Assembly (NCBI GenBank): GCA_964383365.1
Contig: CAYLHF010000003.1
Coordinates: forward strand, 75,834-139,833
DNA: 64,000 nt
From: CAYLHF01 sp964383365
GTDB taxonomy: Bacteria > Bacteroidota > Rhodothermia > Rhodothermales > UBA10348
Reading direction: 5' to 3'
Below the pieces are notes generated by a model. That model saw nothing but the letters and a program-made list of their open reading frames with translations, made no database searches and had not been told where the DNA came from. How positions within the stretch are numbered: position 1 is the stretch's first letter; each line of letters begins with the position of its first letter. The position numbers were made by a program, and so were the translations under genes. This document shows, piece by piece, positions 1 to 9,005 of this stretch.

Positions 1-1
1 A

Positions 2-1276
2 GGAACGGGTATTTTCACCGGTCGGGTTCCGTTCGTATGGATAGGCAATGTGATCTCGAATCCGGGTGTAAATCCAAATATATTCCCCGGGGCGGGGGCT
101 ACCGAAGTCAAGACGTCAGATGACTCCATTTTGCAGCAGTCGTTCGATTTGAATGCCATGGACCCCGATTTCAAGTGGCCACAGGTATGGACGACCAATC
201 TGGCCGTCGATCATCAACTCCCGTGGGGTCTGTTGGGGACGCTTGAACTGGTTTACGGTAAAGACATAAATGCCGTAACGGTCCGAAATGCAGATCTTTC
301 GGCTCCACAGCGTACCCTTCCACAGGATGGAAGACCTTACTATGGTGGATTCGCAGCAGATGGGTCTGCGAATTTCGAGTTGAATAAGGATGGTGGTGCC
401 GGCATCTACGTGATCGATAACACGAACGAAGGGTATAATTTCACCGTTACCGGTCAACTCCGCAAACAGTTTGATTTTGGTCTCAACGCCAGCCTTGCGT
501 ACACGTATCTCCAGGCGAAAAATCGTCTGAAATCAACGGAGATTGCCAGCGTACTCTGGCAGAGTCAGCCGGTCAAGGGTGATCCGAATGATCCGTCACT
601 GAGTTACTCCGAGTTCGGGAACCGGCATCGGGTCGTGGGCGGAGGTACCTACAGTCATCGTTGGTCTGAGAGCACGACGACCCATCTGGGACTGTTCTTC
701 GAGGCTGCCGAGGGCAATCAGTTCCTGGCCTCTGGCGGTAACAGGTACTCATTCGTGTACGCTGGAGATGTAAATGGCGACGGTCAGGGCGGAAATGATC
801 TGATGTACATACCCAATGACGCCAATGATATCTCGCTGGAGTCATTCGTAGACGCAAATGGAAGAACGATATCAGCAGCTGAGCAGTGGGCTGGTCTGGA
901 CGAATTCATCAATCAGGATGATTATCTCAAGAAGCATCGTGGTGAGATTGCCGATCGATTCGGCGCTGTCAATCCCTGGTTCAGTAACATCGATCTGAGA
1001 GTCATGCAGGATTTCGATTTTAATGTCCGGGGAAAAAAGCAGACTCTTCAGATCTCGCTGGATATTCAGAATGTTGCCAACTTGCTGAATTCGGATTGGG
1101 GCGTGCGAAAGATCGCGACGGCTGCGTCGACGTCTCCGCTTCAGCTGGTAAAATTCAATGGTTCCGGTGATCCCGTGTTTAATTTCACGGCTACCGGAAA
1201 CTCGACATTTATCGACGACGCAGGACTCTTTTCCCGGTGGCAGGCCCAGTTGGGTATCCGGTATATCTTCAACTAG
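2..1276 (+). CDS. TonB-dependent receptor, C-terminal part (truncated by window edge)
   Basis: The reading frame is open from the first bases of the window, so only the last ~424 residues of a larger outer-membrane protein are present. The visible part has alternating aromatic/polar beta-strand composition, a calcium-loop-like DVNGDGQGGNDL stretch, a strand of the form LDIQNVANLLN near the end, and a C-terminal aromatic finish (GIRYIFN), all typical of the barrel of SusC/CarboxypepD-type TonB-dependent receptors in Bacteroidota. The substrate cannot be read from this part, and the plug and signal peptide lie upstream. The gene ends 9 bp before the convergent glycogen synthase gene. Confidence 0.85.
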   Translation, partial: GTGIFTGRVPFVWIGNVISNPGVNPNIFPGAGATEVKTSDDSILQQSFDLNAMDPDFKWPQVWTTNLAVDHQLPWGLLGTLELVYGKDINAVTVRNADLSAPQRTLPQDGRPYYGGFAADGSANFELNKDGGAGIYVIDNTNEGYNFTVTGQLRKQFDFGLNASLAYTYLQAKNRLKSTEIASVLWQSQPVKGDPNDPSLSYSEFGNRHRVVGGGTYSHRWSESTTTHLGLFFEAAEGNQFLASGGNRYSFVYAGDVNGDGQGGNDLMYIPNDANDISLESFVDANGRTISAAEQWAGLDEFINQDDYLKKHRGEIADRFGAVNPWFSNIDLRVMQDFDFNVRGKKQTLQISLDIQNVANLLNSDWGVRKIATAASTSPLQLVKFNGSGDPVFNFTATGNSTFIDDAGLFSRWQAQLGIRYIFN

Positions 1277-1285
1277 TTGCCGCCG

Positions 1286-2755
1286 TCAGGCTGCGATCAT
1301 CGCGCGGTAAAGGGAAAGATATTTTCTTGCCGAGTGGCTCCATGAGTGCTCTGCCCGCATACCACACCGTTGGATGGTCTCCCACCGCAGCGGTGCCTGG
1401 TAAGCGGCGAGAGCCCGGTCGAGGGCATTCGAGAGGGAATCTGTATCGAAGTCGACGAATGCGAACCCGTTTCCGTTTTTCGGATCCAGGTCGGCATCCG
1501 TAATGGTATCCCGGAGACCGCCGATGTGCCGAACCACAGGTATGGTGCCGTACGCCAGACTGTACATCTGATTGAGTCCACATGGCTCAAACCGGGAAGG
1601 CATCAGAAACAGATCGGAGCCACCCTCAATCAGGTGGGCGAGGGGTTCATTGTATCCGGTCTCAAGGGCGACAAGGTCAGGATATCGTTCTTCGGCGCGG
1701 CGAAATTCGTCCTCAATAGCTGATTCTCCACTTCCAAGAACGACGAGTTGTAGACGCTTCTGATTCAAAAAGGGTTCGAGGGCTGATAGGAGAAGATCGA
1801 AGCCTTTCTGCCAGGCGAACCGGGAGACAATGCCAGCGAGCGGAATACGCTCATCCGCCGACAATTCAGAAACGACTTTCAGTCCGCTTTTCTTCAGCAG
1901 TCGATCCCGGCAGGCTTTTTTCCCTCTCAGGTCCGAGGCATTCCAGGTAGACGCCAGGTGGGGATCGCTCGTAGGGTTCCATGAGTCAACGTCGATTCCA
2001 TTCAGGATTCCGACGACGGTATCACTACGCGAGCGAATGACGCCGTCGAGTCCGGCTCCCTGCTCGGGCCAGCAGATTTCCTCAGCATAAGAAGGACTGA
2101 CGGTCGAAATTCGATCAGCAAGGCAGATACCTGCCTTGAGGAAGGAAAACTGGCCGTAGTATTCGAACGTTTGACCGGGATCCGTCTTACAGTGGTCAAG
2201 TCCTGCCTTTGACACGAGTGAGAGATCAAAACATCCCTGGTACGCGAGGTTGTGGATCGTCAACAGGGTGTGAGTGTCGGTAAAAAAATTATCGCGTCGG
2301 TTTTCCTGTTCGAGAAGTGCGGGCAGGAGTGCCGTTTGCCAGTCATTACAGTGCAATATGTCGGGAGCACTTCCTGACAGCCGTAAAATGGAGAGTATGG
2401 CCTGCTGAAAGAATAGAAAACGCTCACCCTCGTCCGGATCCGCTGTATAGATCTGTTTTCGATCGAAGTAATATGGACACTCAACGAGATGAACATGCAC
2501 CGTGGATTCCGGAAGCAGACCGGTCCAGTAGTCGACGGGAAATGAGTGGTCTCCGATATGTAGTTGGTTCGCTGCAGTGACTTCGACTCTTGTGAATCCG
2601 AATGAAACAGGATCGATCTGTCGATACCGCGGGAGAAACAGGTGGCTCTCATGACCCTCATTTGAAACAAATCGGGGAAGCGAGCCAAGTACATCTGCCA
2701 GCCCACCCGTTTTTACAAACGGTACGCACTCACTCGTCGCGTAGCAGATCGTCAC
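1286..2755 (-). CDS. glgA: Glycogen synthase (ADP-glucose type, GT5)
   Basis: Transfers glucose from a nucleotide sugar (ADP-glucose in the bacterial family) to the growing alpha-1,4-glucan in the cytoplasm. At 489 residues it matches the family length. The N-terminus carries the donor-binding KTGGLADV motif at residues 16-23. The second Rossmann half has the GIVSRFAWQKG turn and the C-terminal acidic motif SRFEPCGLNQMYSLAYGT, which places the family's catalytic glutamate. No other glycogen gene (glgB, glgC, glgP) is adjacent, so it is a stand-alone gene here. It converges on the TonB-receptor gene and diverges from the M14 peptidase gene. Confidence 0.95.
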   Translation of the reverse strand: MTICYATSECVPFVKTGGLADVLGSLPRFVSNEGHESHLFLPRYRQIDPVSFGFTRVEVTAANQLHIGDHSFPVDYWTGLLPESTVHVHLVECPYYFDRKQIYTADPDEGERFLFFQQAILSILRLSGSAPDILHCNDWQTALLPALLEQENRRDNFFTDTHTLLTIHNLAYQGCFDLSLVSKAGLDHCKTDPGQTFEYYGQFSFLKAGICLADRISTVSPSYAEEICWPEQGAGLDGVIRSRSDTVVGILNGIDVDSWNPTSDPHLASTWNASDLRGKKACRDRLLKKSGLKVVSELSADERIPLAGIVSRFAWQKGFDLLLSALEPFLNQKRLQLVVLGSGESAIEDEFRRAEERYPDLVALETGYNEPLAHLIEGGSDLFLMPSRFEPCGLNQMYSLAYGTIPVVRHIGGLRDTITDADLDPKNGNGFAFVDFDTDSLSNALDRALAAYQAPLRWETIQRCGMRAEHSWSHSARKYLSLYRAMIAA

Positions 2756-2820
2756 AGGATTCAGACCGGGAGTTGGTTTGGAAATATGTCTTTAGCCGGA
2801 CCGATAATAGGGAATCGTCC

Positions 2821-2828
2821 TATCTTTG
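2821..2828 (+). promoter_or_regulatory. Bacteroidota-type -7 box (TATCTTTG)
   Basis: A perfect match to the TAnnTTTG -7 consensus of the Bacteroidota primary sigma factor, in the 89-bp divergent gap between glgA and the carboxypeptidase gene. No good TTTG -33 element is seen at the usual distance. Transcription would start around 2835, just upstream of the ATG at 2845. Confidence 0.45.
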
Positions 2829-2844
2829 ACCCGACTCAAGAGCG

Positions 2845-3951
2845 ATGTGCCTGAACGTTGAGGCACTCCACGTGTATTTATCTGTCATATCCCGACTCGA
2901 TATAGCGATGCTACCAGACTTTTTCGAGAGTGCACACATACCGTTCGAGACAGACGAAGCGTTCACCGCGCGTCTGGCCGAGGCTGTGGAAGCGCACCTT
3001 ATTGAAAGAAACAGGACCACTATCGGTGAATCGGAAGAACAGCGACCCTTATACGGATATCGAATGGGTCAGGGACCCGACTACGTGAGTCTCATCGCCG
3101 GAGCACATGCAGATGAACCGGTCGGACCTCAGACCCTTCGTACACTTGTTTTTTCGATGCTGACGAACGAATGTTTATTCGAAGACCTGCTCAGGCGATT
3201 CACGTTTTTGATTGTTCCTCATGTCAATCCCGACGGTGAGCAGAGGAACCAGCGATGGATCGAAAAATGGCCGGACGTGTCTGCATACCTGCAGGACGTT
3301 GTACGGGAGGGACCCGGTTTCGATATAGAGTTTTCGTATCCGGATCGTCGGGCGGAGAACAGGGCCGTAATTGAATTTATTCGCCACGACGCTCCAATAA
3401 GACTCCACGTGAGTCTTCACGGGATGGGATTTTCAGACGGTGCCATGCTACTGATCGACAAGAATTGGTCGTATCGAACGGATCGACTTCAAGAGGAGTT
3501 CTCGCGGTTGTCGAGTCGATTCGGATTCTCCATGCACGATCACAACAGGAAGGGAGAAAAGGGTTTCTTTCAGATCGGTCCGGGATTTACGACGACTCCG
3601 GAAGGTCGGGCAATGAGGACATACTTCCTTTCCCGTGGCGATCCCGATATGGCAGATCTATTCGGGGACAGTTCCATGGAAGCCGTTCAGTCCATGGGAG
3701 GCGATCCGCTGTGTCTGGTTACGGAACTTCCCCTGTTTCTTGTCGATGGTCCCTCCGAGCCCGGTATTCCTTCGGGATACCTGGAATTTGTTCAATCGAG
3801 GCCCGGTATCCTAAACTACCTGTCAGAGGGTGGGAAGATCGACTCCGTCGTGGACCGATTCGGGCTTACTCCGGTTCCCCTCCGTGATGCCATGGCAATC
3901 CAGTGGAAAACCATCGGTCTCGGACTCGAACAGGTGGCTTTGACGACCTGA
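2845..3951 (+). CDS. M14-family zinc carboxypeptidase-like protein
   Basis: Probable cytosolic zinc peptidase or amidohydrolase of the M14/succinylglutamate-desuccinylase-like group. The zinc ligands are visible: HADE (His88 and Glu91 counted from the ATG at 2845) and His192 in LHVSLHGMG, with a candidate catalytic Glu294 in TELPLF. An HVNPDGEQRN stretch follows the first site, as in M14 enzymes. There is no signal peptide. The start is uncertain: an in-frame ATG at 2908 would remove 21 residues of weak character, and the -7 box at 2821 fits either. Substrate is unknown. The stop lies 2 bp from the convergent spmB-like stop. Confidence 0.75.
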   Translation: MCLNVEALHVYLSVISRLDIAMLPDFFESAHIPFETDEAFTARLAEAVEAHLIERNRTTIGESEEQRPLYGYRMGQGPDYVSLIAGAHADEPVGPQTLRTLVFSMLTNECLFEDLLRRFTFLIVPHVNPDGEQRNQRWIEKWPDVSAYLQDVVREGPGFDIEFSYPDRRAENRAVIEFIRHDAPIRLHVSLHGMGFSDGAMLLIDKNWSYRTDRLQEEFSRLSSRFGFSMHDHNRKGEKGFFQIGPGFTTTPEGRAMRTYFLSRGDPDMADLFGDSSMEAVQSMGGDPLCLVTELPLFLVDGPSEPGIPSGYLEFVQSRPGILNYLSEGGKIDSVVDRFGLTPVPLRDAMAIQWKTIGLGLEQVALTT

Positions 3952-3953
3952 GT

Positions 3954-4499
3954 TCAACCGAACAGCCACCGAACGACGAAGACGGCCAGAATCAGCGCTG
4001 TTGCATCTGCAATCAGGCCTGCCGGAACTGCATGACGGGTGCGTTTTACGTTCACCGCTCCGAAATACACTGCAATGACGTAAAACGTTGTTTCTGTAGA
4101 TCCGAACATCGTCGCCGCCATTTTTACCAGGATCGAATCCTCACCAAACTGGTGAATCATATCGAGTACAACGGCGGCGGATCCAGATCCAGTAAGCGGT
4201 CGGATAATCATCATGGGAAGCACTTCTGGCGGGATGCCGATCCATGAGAACACCGGTCGCATACCCTCGGTCAAAAACTCGAGTGCGCCGGACGCTCTGA
4301 ACATGCCAATCGCAAACAAGATCGCTACCAGGTACGGGATTATGCTCACTGCGACTCGAAAACCACCTTTGGCACCTTCCACAAACTCTTCGTAGACGGG
4401 CACCTTCTTGTAGAGTCCGTACAACGGGAAAGCGACGATCAGAACGGGCAATACGAAGACCGAAACGACGTCTATGAGGGTCTTGATAAATTCCATCAC
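3954..4499 (-). CDS. spmB: SpmB-like nucleoside-recognition (Gate) domain membrane protein
   Basis: Integral inner-membrane protein of 181 residues, the usual SpmB length, with hydrophobic segments near 8-28, 50-70, 95-115 and 160-179 and the conserved RPLTGSGSAAV and GSTETTFYV stretches of the nucleoside-recognition/Gate family. In Bacillus SpmA and SpmB help dehydrate the spore core, but homologues are common in non-sporulating Bacteroidota, where their job is unknown. The gene overlaps spmA by four bases (ATGA), so the two are translationally coupled and probably form one transporter-like complex. Confidence 0.85.
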   Translation of the reverse strand: MMEFIKTLIDVVSVFVLPVLIVAFPLYGLYKKVPVYEEFVEGAKGGFRVAVSIIPYLVAILFAIGMFRASGALEFLTEGMRPVFSWIGIPPEVLPMMIIRPLTGSGSAAVVLDMIHQFGEDSILVKMAATMFGSTETTFYVIAVYFGAVNVKRTRHAVPAGLIADATALILAVFVVRWLFG

Positions 4500-5488
4500 A
4501 GGCCTCCCATATTATTTTCAGCGAGGCACGGCCCCGGATCGGTATCCCGGTATCTCTTCAGCTTACCCAGCAGGCGAGCGGATACGATGGCCACAAGAAG
4601 GGAGATGCTCGTGACGATCAAAATCGAAAATATAAGTTGATTGATCTGGAGTCCCATGAGAGCGACCAGCATGACGGGTGGTACTATCTGGACACTGGCC
4701 GTATTCATGGCGAGCAGCATGACCATCGAATTTGTCGCGGTCTCCTTTTCCGGATTCAGTCTTTGCAACTCTTCCATGGCCTTGATTCCCAATGGAGTCG
4801 CAGCATTTCCAAGCCCGAGCATGTTGGCCGTCAGATTCAATGCAATCATACCCATGGCTGGATGGTCCCTCGGGATCTCCGGAAATACTTTTCGGAGCAC
4901 CGGCTGCGTAAATCGAACGAGAGAATTGATCATTCCGGATTTCTCGGCGATCTGAAGTAGTCCCATCCAGAGAGCAATGATTCCTATCAGACCCAGCGCG
5001 AGTGTTACGGCGGTCTCAGCCATATCGAATGCAGCTCCTGCGATAGCATTCATCTTTACGAACCGGACCGGTGCAAACGTGACCGTTCCAGTAGCGGTCG
5101 AGTCCGCCCCGACTTCAGACAGGATCGTACGACCACGTAAATCGTGGTCACGCGGCGACGTCACATCCCGAATGACCGACAGGGGAGCGGGAAGGTCGGC
5201 CTCGTTGCCAAAACGGATCTGATTGCCTTCATTCGTACGAATCAGGATTCCCTCATAGGTTGAGTTAACCGGACGGGTGATTCCATAAAACGATCGAAGC
5301 GTCGTTGCCTGAATCTCTACCGTGACGACCTGACGTCTCGATTGCGTGTCGTAGCCATTCGAAAATTGGACTGAAATGGGGAGGGGTTGCCCGTTCCGAT
5401 ACGTGTCGCCCACGAGGTCACTCGTATCGTATATCATGGCGAATAGCAGACTGAAGCCGATGAGTCCTGCCCAGATGTAATTCAGCAT
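4496..5488 (-). CDS. spmA: SpmA-like nucleoside-recognition domain membrane protein with an extra-membrane insertion
   Basis: First gene of the spmA-spmB pair. It has an N-terminal membrane segment (about 3-20), then a soluble stretch of roughly 120 residues (about 22-145), then the SpmA-like membrane core with the diagnostic LNLTANMLGLGNAATPLGIK region around 215-235 and AMNTASVQIVPPVM. The protein is 330 residues, well above the ~196 of Bacillus SpmA, and the difference is the soluble insertion after the first membrane span. Many Bacteroidota fuse SpmA and SpmB in one chain; here they are separate but overlap by ATGA. Confidence 0.82.
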   Translation of the reverse strand: MLNYIWAGLIGFSLLFAMIYDTSDLVGDTYRNGQPLPISVQFSNGYDTQSRRQVVTVEIQATTLRSFYGITRPVNSTYEGILIRTNEGNQIRFGNEADLPAPLSVIRDVTSPRDHDLRGRTILSEVGADSTATGTVTFAPVRFVKMNAIAGAAFDMAETAVTLALGLIGIIALWMGLLQIAEKSGMINSLVRFTQPVLRKVFPEIPRDHPAMGMIALNLTANMLGLGNAATPLGIKAMEELQRLNPEKETATNSMVMLLAMNTASVQIVPPVMLVALMGLQINQLIFSILIVTSISLLVAIVSARLLGKLKRYRDTDPGPCLAENNMGGL

Positions 5489-5806
5489 ACGTGGAGATTC
5501 GGATGAAAAGGAGCTTCATTATACGAGAATCCTCGCTGGAAATGATCCGGGGCGTAGACGCGTTTGCGGAAGTGGCGGAAAGGAGCGCAGGCGGGCGCGT
5601 AACGAACCAAGGAGGTACTGCGTCGTTTTTCGAGCCTGATAGACTGGCGTTACCAGGCCCTGAATAGACCACGCATCGACCATATCGGCAAAAATGCGAG
5701 GCTCTTAAACCGGATAGTGTGAAGGAGCGGTGAACGCACTCGATTAAGATTATGTCGCAATGGCCGAAAAGAAGAGAGGATGCTTCTACATTTTTGTCCT
5801 ACTTCT
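5489..5806. other. 318-bp divergent intergenic region
   Basis: Lies between the divergent spmA-like and GH18-like genes and should hold promoters for both. No clear TAnnTTTG box was found. It contains an open frame of 54 codons at 5503-5667 (+), starting 15 bp from the spmA start, with no recognisable similarity and no good ribosome-binding site, so it is not called as a gene. No hairpin with a T-tract was seen. Confidence 0.4.
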
Positions 5807-7027
5807 ATGGTAATCGAATCGTTGAGACCGACACATTCTGTTCTGTCAGTATTACCATCAGGACCCCTGCGGCATATTCCTGTTCTGCTGATAGTTCTAT
5901 CCATTCTCGCTGCTACTTGCGAAACCGTAGCTGGACCTCAAAATGATTCGAGTACGCCTGGGAGATCTGACTCGACCCTCGTCCCCCCGAAAAACGATGC
6001 GGCGTTCACGGTTGTAGGATATCATCCGTGGTGGTTGGCATCTGCCTGGGCGTCGTATGACCTGAGCCTGCTGGACAGGATCTATTTTTTCGAAATAGAG
6101 GTAGGGGCCAATGGTCGTCTGACCGATCGAAACGGGTGGCCTTTTCTATGGTCTGAAATGAATGAGACGGCCGTCAGGAGCAACGTCGGTGTATCGCCGA
6201 CGGTAACCATCCTGGATACCCAGACCTATATATCTCTATTTTCCGACTCGACGGCCGTATCGACATTGTTCACGGAATTGACTGCTCTGGCGTCTTCCGG
6301 AATGGTCTCGGGCCTCCACCTGGACATCGAAGCCTTCGAACAGACTCCACCGGAGTTGAGAGGAATATTTTCGACGTTCGTTGAAGATCTCTCTCGTGAA
6401 CTCCATGCGAGAAGGCCGGATTTCAGTCTTTCGTTGTTCCTACTTGCTCTCGATGCATCCGATAATTATGACGAAGCGCGTCTCGCGGCGGCCGTGGACT
6501 ACGTCGTCGTCCAGGGATACGATTTGCACTGGCTTGGTGATGACGAGGCGGGACCCGTTGCTTCTCTTACGGGCTGGGGAGATCGCAACTGGCACGACAT
6601 CGTGGAAAAAATGATCTCCTCCGGGATCCCCAGATCGAAGATGTTGATGGCAGTGCCGTACTACGGATATGAGTGGCCGACCACCGGTCCAGAACCTGGT
6701 TCCAGCACCACAGGACCGGGATCTTTGTTGCCCTACGCCCCGGTACTGGATGGATTCTCTTCCGCCCGTGATCAGGCCGTCAAGAACGGATTACTCCGTG
6801 ATACACAGAGTGATTCGCCGTACTACACGTTTCAGGACAGTACGGGTTGGCATCAGGGCTGGTTCGAAGATGCCCGAAGTCTTGCGTCGAAATACGCTTT
6901 TGTACTGGATGAAGGACTCGCGGGTATCGCCATATTTCCTTTCGGGTATGGAGATCCAACTCTGAACGAGATTCTTAGAAGTGCCCGGCTTGGGCTGTCA
7001 CCGATACCCATTCCGGGAACGAATTAG
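5807..7027 (+). CDS. Exported glycoside hydrolase family 18-like protein
   Basis: A TIM-barrel protein of the GH18 type related to chitinases and spore-type peptidoglycan hydrolases. The N-terminus has an export signal with hydrophobic core IPVLLIVLSILAA followed by a Cys, which could be a poor lipobox. The mature part begins with VVGYHPWWL (barrel strand 1), and the catalytic motif GLHLDIEAF places Asp173 and the acid/base Glu175 (numbered from the ATG at 5807). Later strands carry DYVVVQGYDLHW and MAVPYYGYEWP, both standard for the family. The ATG at 5807 is chosen because it leaves a normal signal peptide; an upstream ATG at 5780 is possible. Substrate (chitin, peptidoglycan or another amino-glycan) is not determined. 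Confidence 0.82.
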   Translation: MVIESLRPTHSVLSVLPSGPLRHIPVLLIVLSILAATCETVAGPQNDSSTPGRSDSTLVPPKNDAAFTVVGYHPWWLASAWASYDLSLLDRIYFFEIEVGANGRLTDRNGWPFLWSEMNETAVRSNVGVSPTVTILDTQTYISLFSDSTAVSTLFTELTALASSGMVSGLHLDIEAFEQTPPELRGIFSTFVEDLSRELHARRPDFSLSLFLLALDASDNYDEARLAAAVDYVVVQGYDLHWLGDDEAGPVASLTGWGDRNWHDIVEKMISSGIPRSKMLMAVPYYGYEWPTTGPEPGSSTTGPGSLLPYAPVLDGFSSARDQAVKNGLLRDTQSDSPYYTFQDSTGWHQGWFEDARSLASKYAFVLDEGLAGIAIFPFGYGDPTLNEILRSARLGLSPIPIPGTN

Positions 7028-7071
7028 GCCCGTACAGACTCTACGCACAGGCTCCGCGGCAGAGTATCTGG

Positions 7072-7911
7072 TCAGATCGATGGCAACCAGATGGAGAGCA
7101 ACAATGGCGTTAGTGCATCGCACAACGGGTTAAGCGGGGAGACCGCCTTGAGTGGGAGTCTGAATACGGTAGCCTCGTGGCGAATTTCCCACACCGTTTC
7201 ATTCGAGTTTTTCCCGGCTTCACAGCGCACAATTTCAACACAGGAGTCCGCTCTATCATTCGATCTTACCTCGTCTGTCTCATCCGAGATCAGCAGGGTA
7301 TGCATGAACTTGACATCGCGGCCGGGAGAGGTTGAGTCCACACAAACCTTGAATACGGGCTCCAGGCGGACAGACAATTCATCCGCAAGGCGGGCAGAGC
7401 CACCGTCAGGAGACGCTTCCGGGGATACTTTTATAACCAGTTCACTTCGTGTGTCGGAATCATTCCGTTGCGAAACGAGACCGTGTATCTCTGGATCGTC
7501 GCGTGCCGGAGAGCGGAACGTTCTCTCACATCCTTCGACGAGTAACCCGTGTACACTCCGGGGATGAATAAAGAAAATCCGGCAGTCGTCCGCGCCGTCG
7601 GAAAGTCCGGTCCCGATAAGCTCAAATCCCGCCTCTGACAGGGTCTTCGAGACCGTTGAAGCATCGTCCATGGAAAACGCAATATGGTGGACTCCTTCGC
7701 CCCGTTTAGACAGAAACCGTGCGACTGGAGACGAGTCCGAGAGGGATTCAAGTAACTCAATCTTTACGCCGTCTGCCCACAGAAAATGAGTCCGGACGCC
7801 TTCTCCGACAACGGTTTCGGACTTGTAAACACCGCTACCGAGAAGAGTCGAGAACGTCTCGATCGCTTTTTCAGCGTCTGAAACGGCTATTCCAATGTGT
7901 TCGATGCGCAT
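7072..7911 (-). CDS. Methylmalonyl-CoA epimerase-like VOC protein with ~145-residue C-terminal extension
   Basis: Residues 1-133 are a vicinal-oxygen-chelate fold closely resembling methylmalonyl-CoA epimerase: the start MRIEHIGIAV, GVHHIAFSMDD in the middle and a closing FIHPRSVHGLLVE. These give the metal-ligand His and Glu positions expected for the enzyme that interconverts (R)- and (S)-methylmalonyl-CoA. The family normally ends there at ~135 residues, but this chain continues for about 145 more that I do not recognise, ending in a hydrophobic tail (LTPLLLSIWLPSI). The ATG at 7911 is preferred over one at 7965 because family members begin at MRIEHIG. No mutase gene is adjacent. Confidence 0.75.
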   Translation of the reverse strand: MRIEHIGIAVSDAEKAIETFSTLLGSGVYKSETVVGEGVRTHFLWADGVKIELLESLSDSSPVARFLSKRGEGVHHIAFSMDDASTVSKTLSEAGFELIGTGLSDGADDCRIFFIHPRSVHGLLVEGCERTFRSPARDDPEIHGLVSQRNDSDTRSELVIKVSPEASPDGGSARLADELSVRLEPVFKVCVDSTSPGRDVKFMHTLLISDETDEVRSNDRADSCVEIVRCEAGKNSNETVWEIRHEATVFRLPLKAVSPLNPLCDALTPLLLSIWLPSI

Positions 7912-8053
7912 ATTTCGAGCCAGATGGTGCGTTATTCCGAAGATTACGCAAGTCTTTGCCGTCAAACCAGTGTGAGTAGGCGCGTGATGGATGTATCTTT
8001 TACCAGCGCGATGAATCCCGATCCAGAGTCATGATAGATTGACGTGCCGGCTT

Positions 8054-8995
8054 ATGAAGCGAGAGAAAGATTACCGCAGGATTGCAATGATCGCCAGTAT
8101 GATCGTTGCCGTCGTCATGCTTATCGGTAAGATATGGGCCGTCTATTTGACGGGGAGTTCTGCCATATTCTCGGACGCTATGGAGTCGGTCGTGCACCTG
8201 CTTGCCACGTCCGTTGCTGCATTCAGCCTGTGGTATTCGCTCCGACCGGCAGATTCGTCTCACCCATACGGGCACGGGAAAGTGGCGTATTTCTCATCCG
8301 GTTTCGAAGGCGGGCTGATCATGATCGCTGCCTTGTCCATCATCTACACGGCCGTTTGGGATCTTATTGAGGGTCCCCAGGTCGACCAACTGGGGATCGG
8401 GATAGTGATTACCGGGATTCTTGCCGTGATTAACCTGGTATTGGGGCTTTCACTGATTCGGGTGGGTACCGGGCATAACAGCCTGGTCCTGGTGGCCAAC
8501 GGAAGGCACGTTCTGACGGACATGTGGACCAGTGCCGGGGTGATCATCGGTCTTGTGATGGTCAAGGTGACGTCCATCGTATGGCTGGATCCGGTCGTAG
8601 CCATCCTGGTGGCATTCAATATTATGTGGACGGCGCTGGACCTGGTTCGAAAAGCGGTCAACGGTTTGATGGAGTACGCCGATCCAGGTTTTACGAAGCG
8701 TATCGCAGCCATTCTGGAACGGGCCAGGGATACGGGTACGGTTCTGGGATACCATCAACTCCGTCATCGGAGAATTAATGATCGCGTGTGGGTCGAATAC
8801 CACCTGTTGTTTCCGGACGGCATATCGATCAGCGATGCGCACAATCGGTCTCATCTGGTGGAGGATCAGATCCACGATCTTTTTGAGTCAGATACCGTCA
8901 CGGTCACCGCACATCTGGAACCGGAGAGCCACGATGATGCCCACGACGGCCTGGTTCACGAGCCTGGCGATGCTCTCGGTATTACGCATACCTGA
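8054..8995 (+). CDS. Cation diffusion facilitator (CDF) metal transporter
   Basis: Inner-membrane proton-coupled divalent cation exporter of the CDF family. Six membrane segments are visible in the first ~210 residues. Segment 2 carries IFSDAMESVVH and segment 5 NGRHVLTDMWTS, whose His-x3-Asp is the metal site of the family. The cytoplasmic C-terminal domain (about 215-295) has the usual GYHQLRHRRIND...VEYHLLFP form. A His-rich tail (HDDAHDGLVH) ends the protein. The ATG at 8054 is used because the longer frame would begin with TTG. The metal (Zn, Fe, Mn or Co) cannot be assigned: the Asp-x2-Glu-x3-His in segment 2 differs from the Asp-x3-Asp of the FieF type. Confidence 0.9.
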   Translation: MKREKDYRRIAMIASMIVAVVMLIGKIWAVYLTGSSAIFSDAMESVVHLLATSVAAFSLWYSLRPADSSHPYGHGKVAYFSSGFEGGLIMIAALSIIYTAVWDLIEGPQVDQLGIGIVITGILAVINLVLGLSLIRVGTGHNSLVLVANGRHVLTDMWTSAGVIIGLVMVKVTSIVWLDPVVAILVAFNIMWTALDLVRKAVNGLMEYADPGFTKRIAAILERARDTGTVLGYHQLRHRRINDRVWVEYHLLFPDGISISDAHNRSHLVEDQIHDLFESDTVTVTAHLEPESHDDAHDGLVHEPGDALGITHT

Positions 8996-9005
8996 GAGGC
9001 ACACC

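Noticed and set aside
5503..5667. A 54-codon open frame in the spmA/GH18 gap.
   Set aside because: No similarity, no good ribosome-binding site, and too close to the spmA start; kept only as a note in the intergenic entry.
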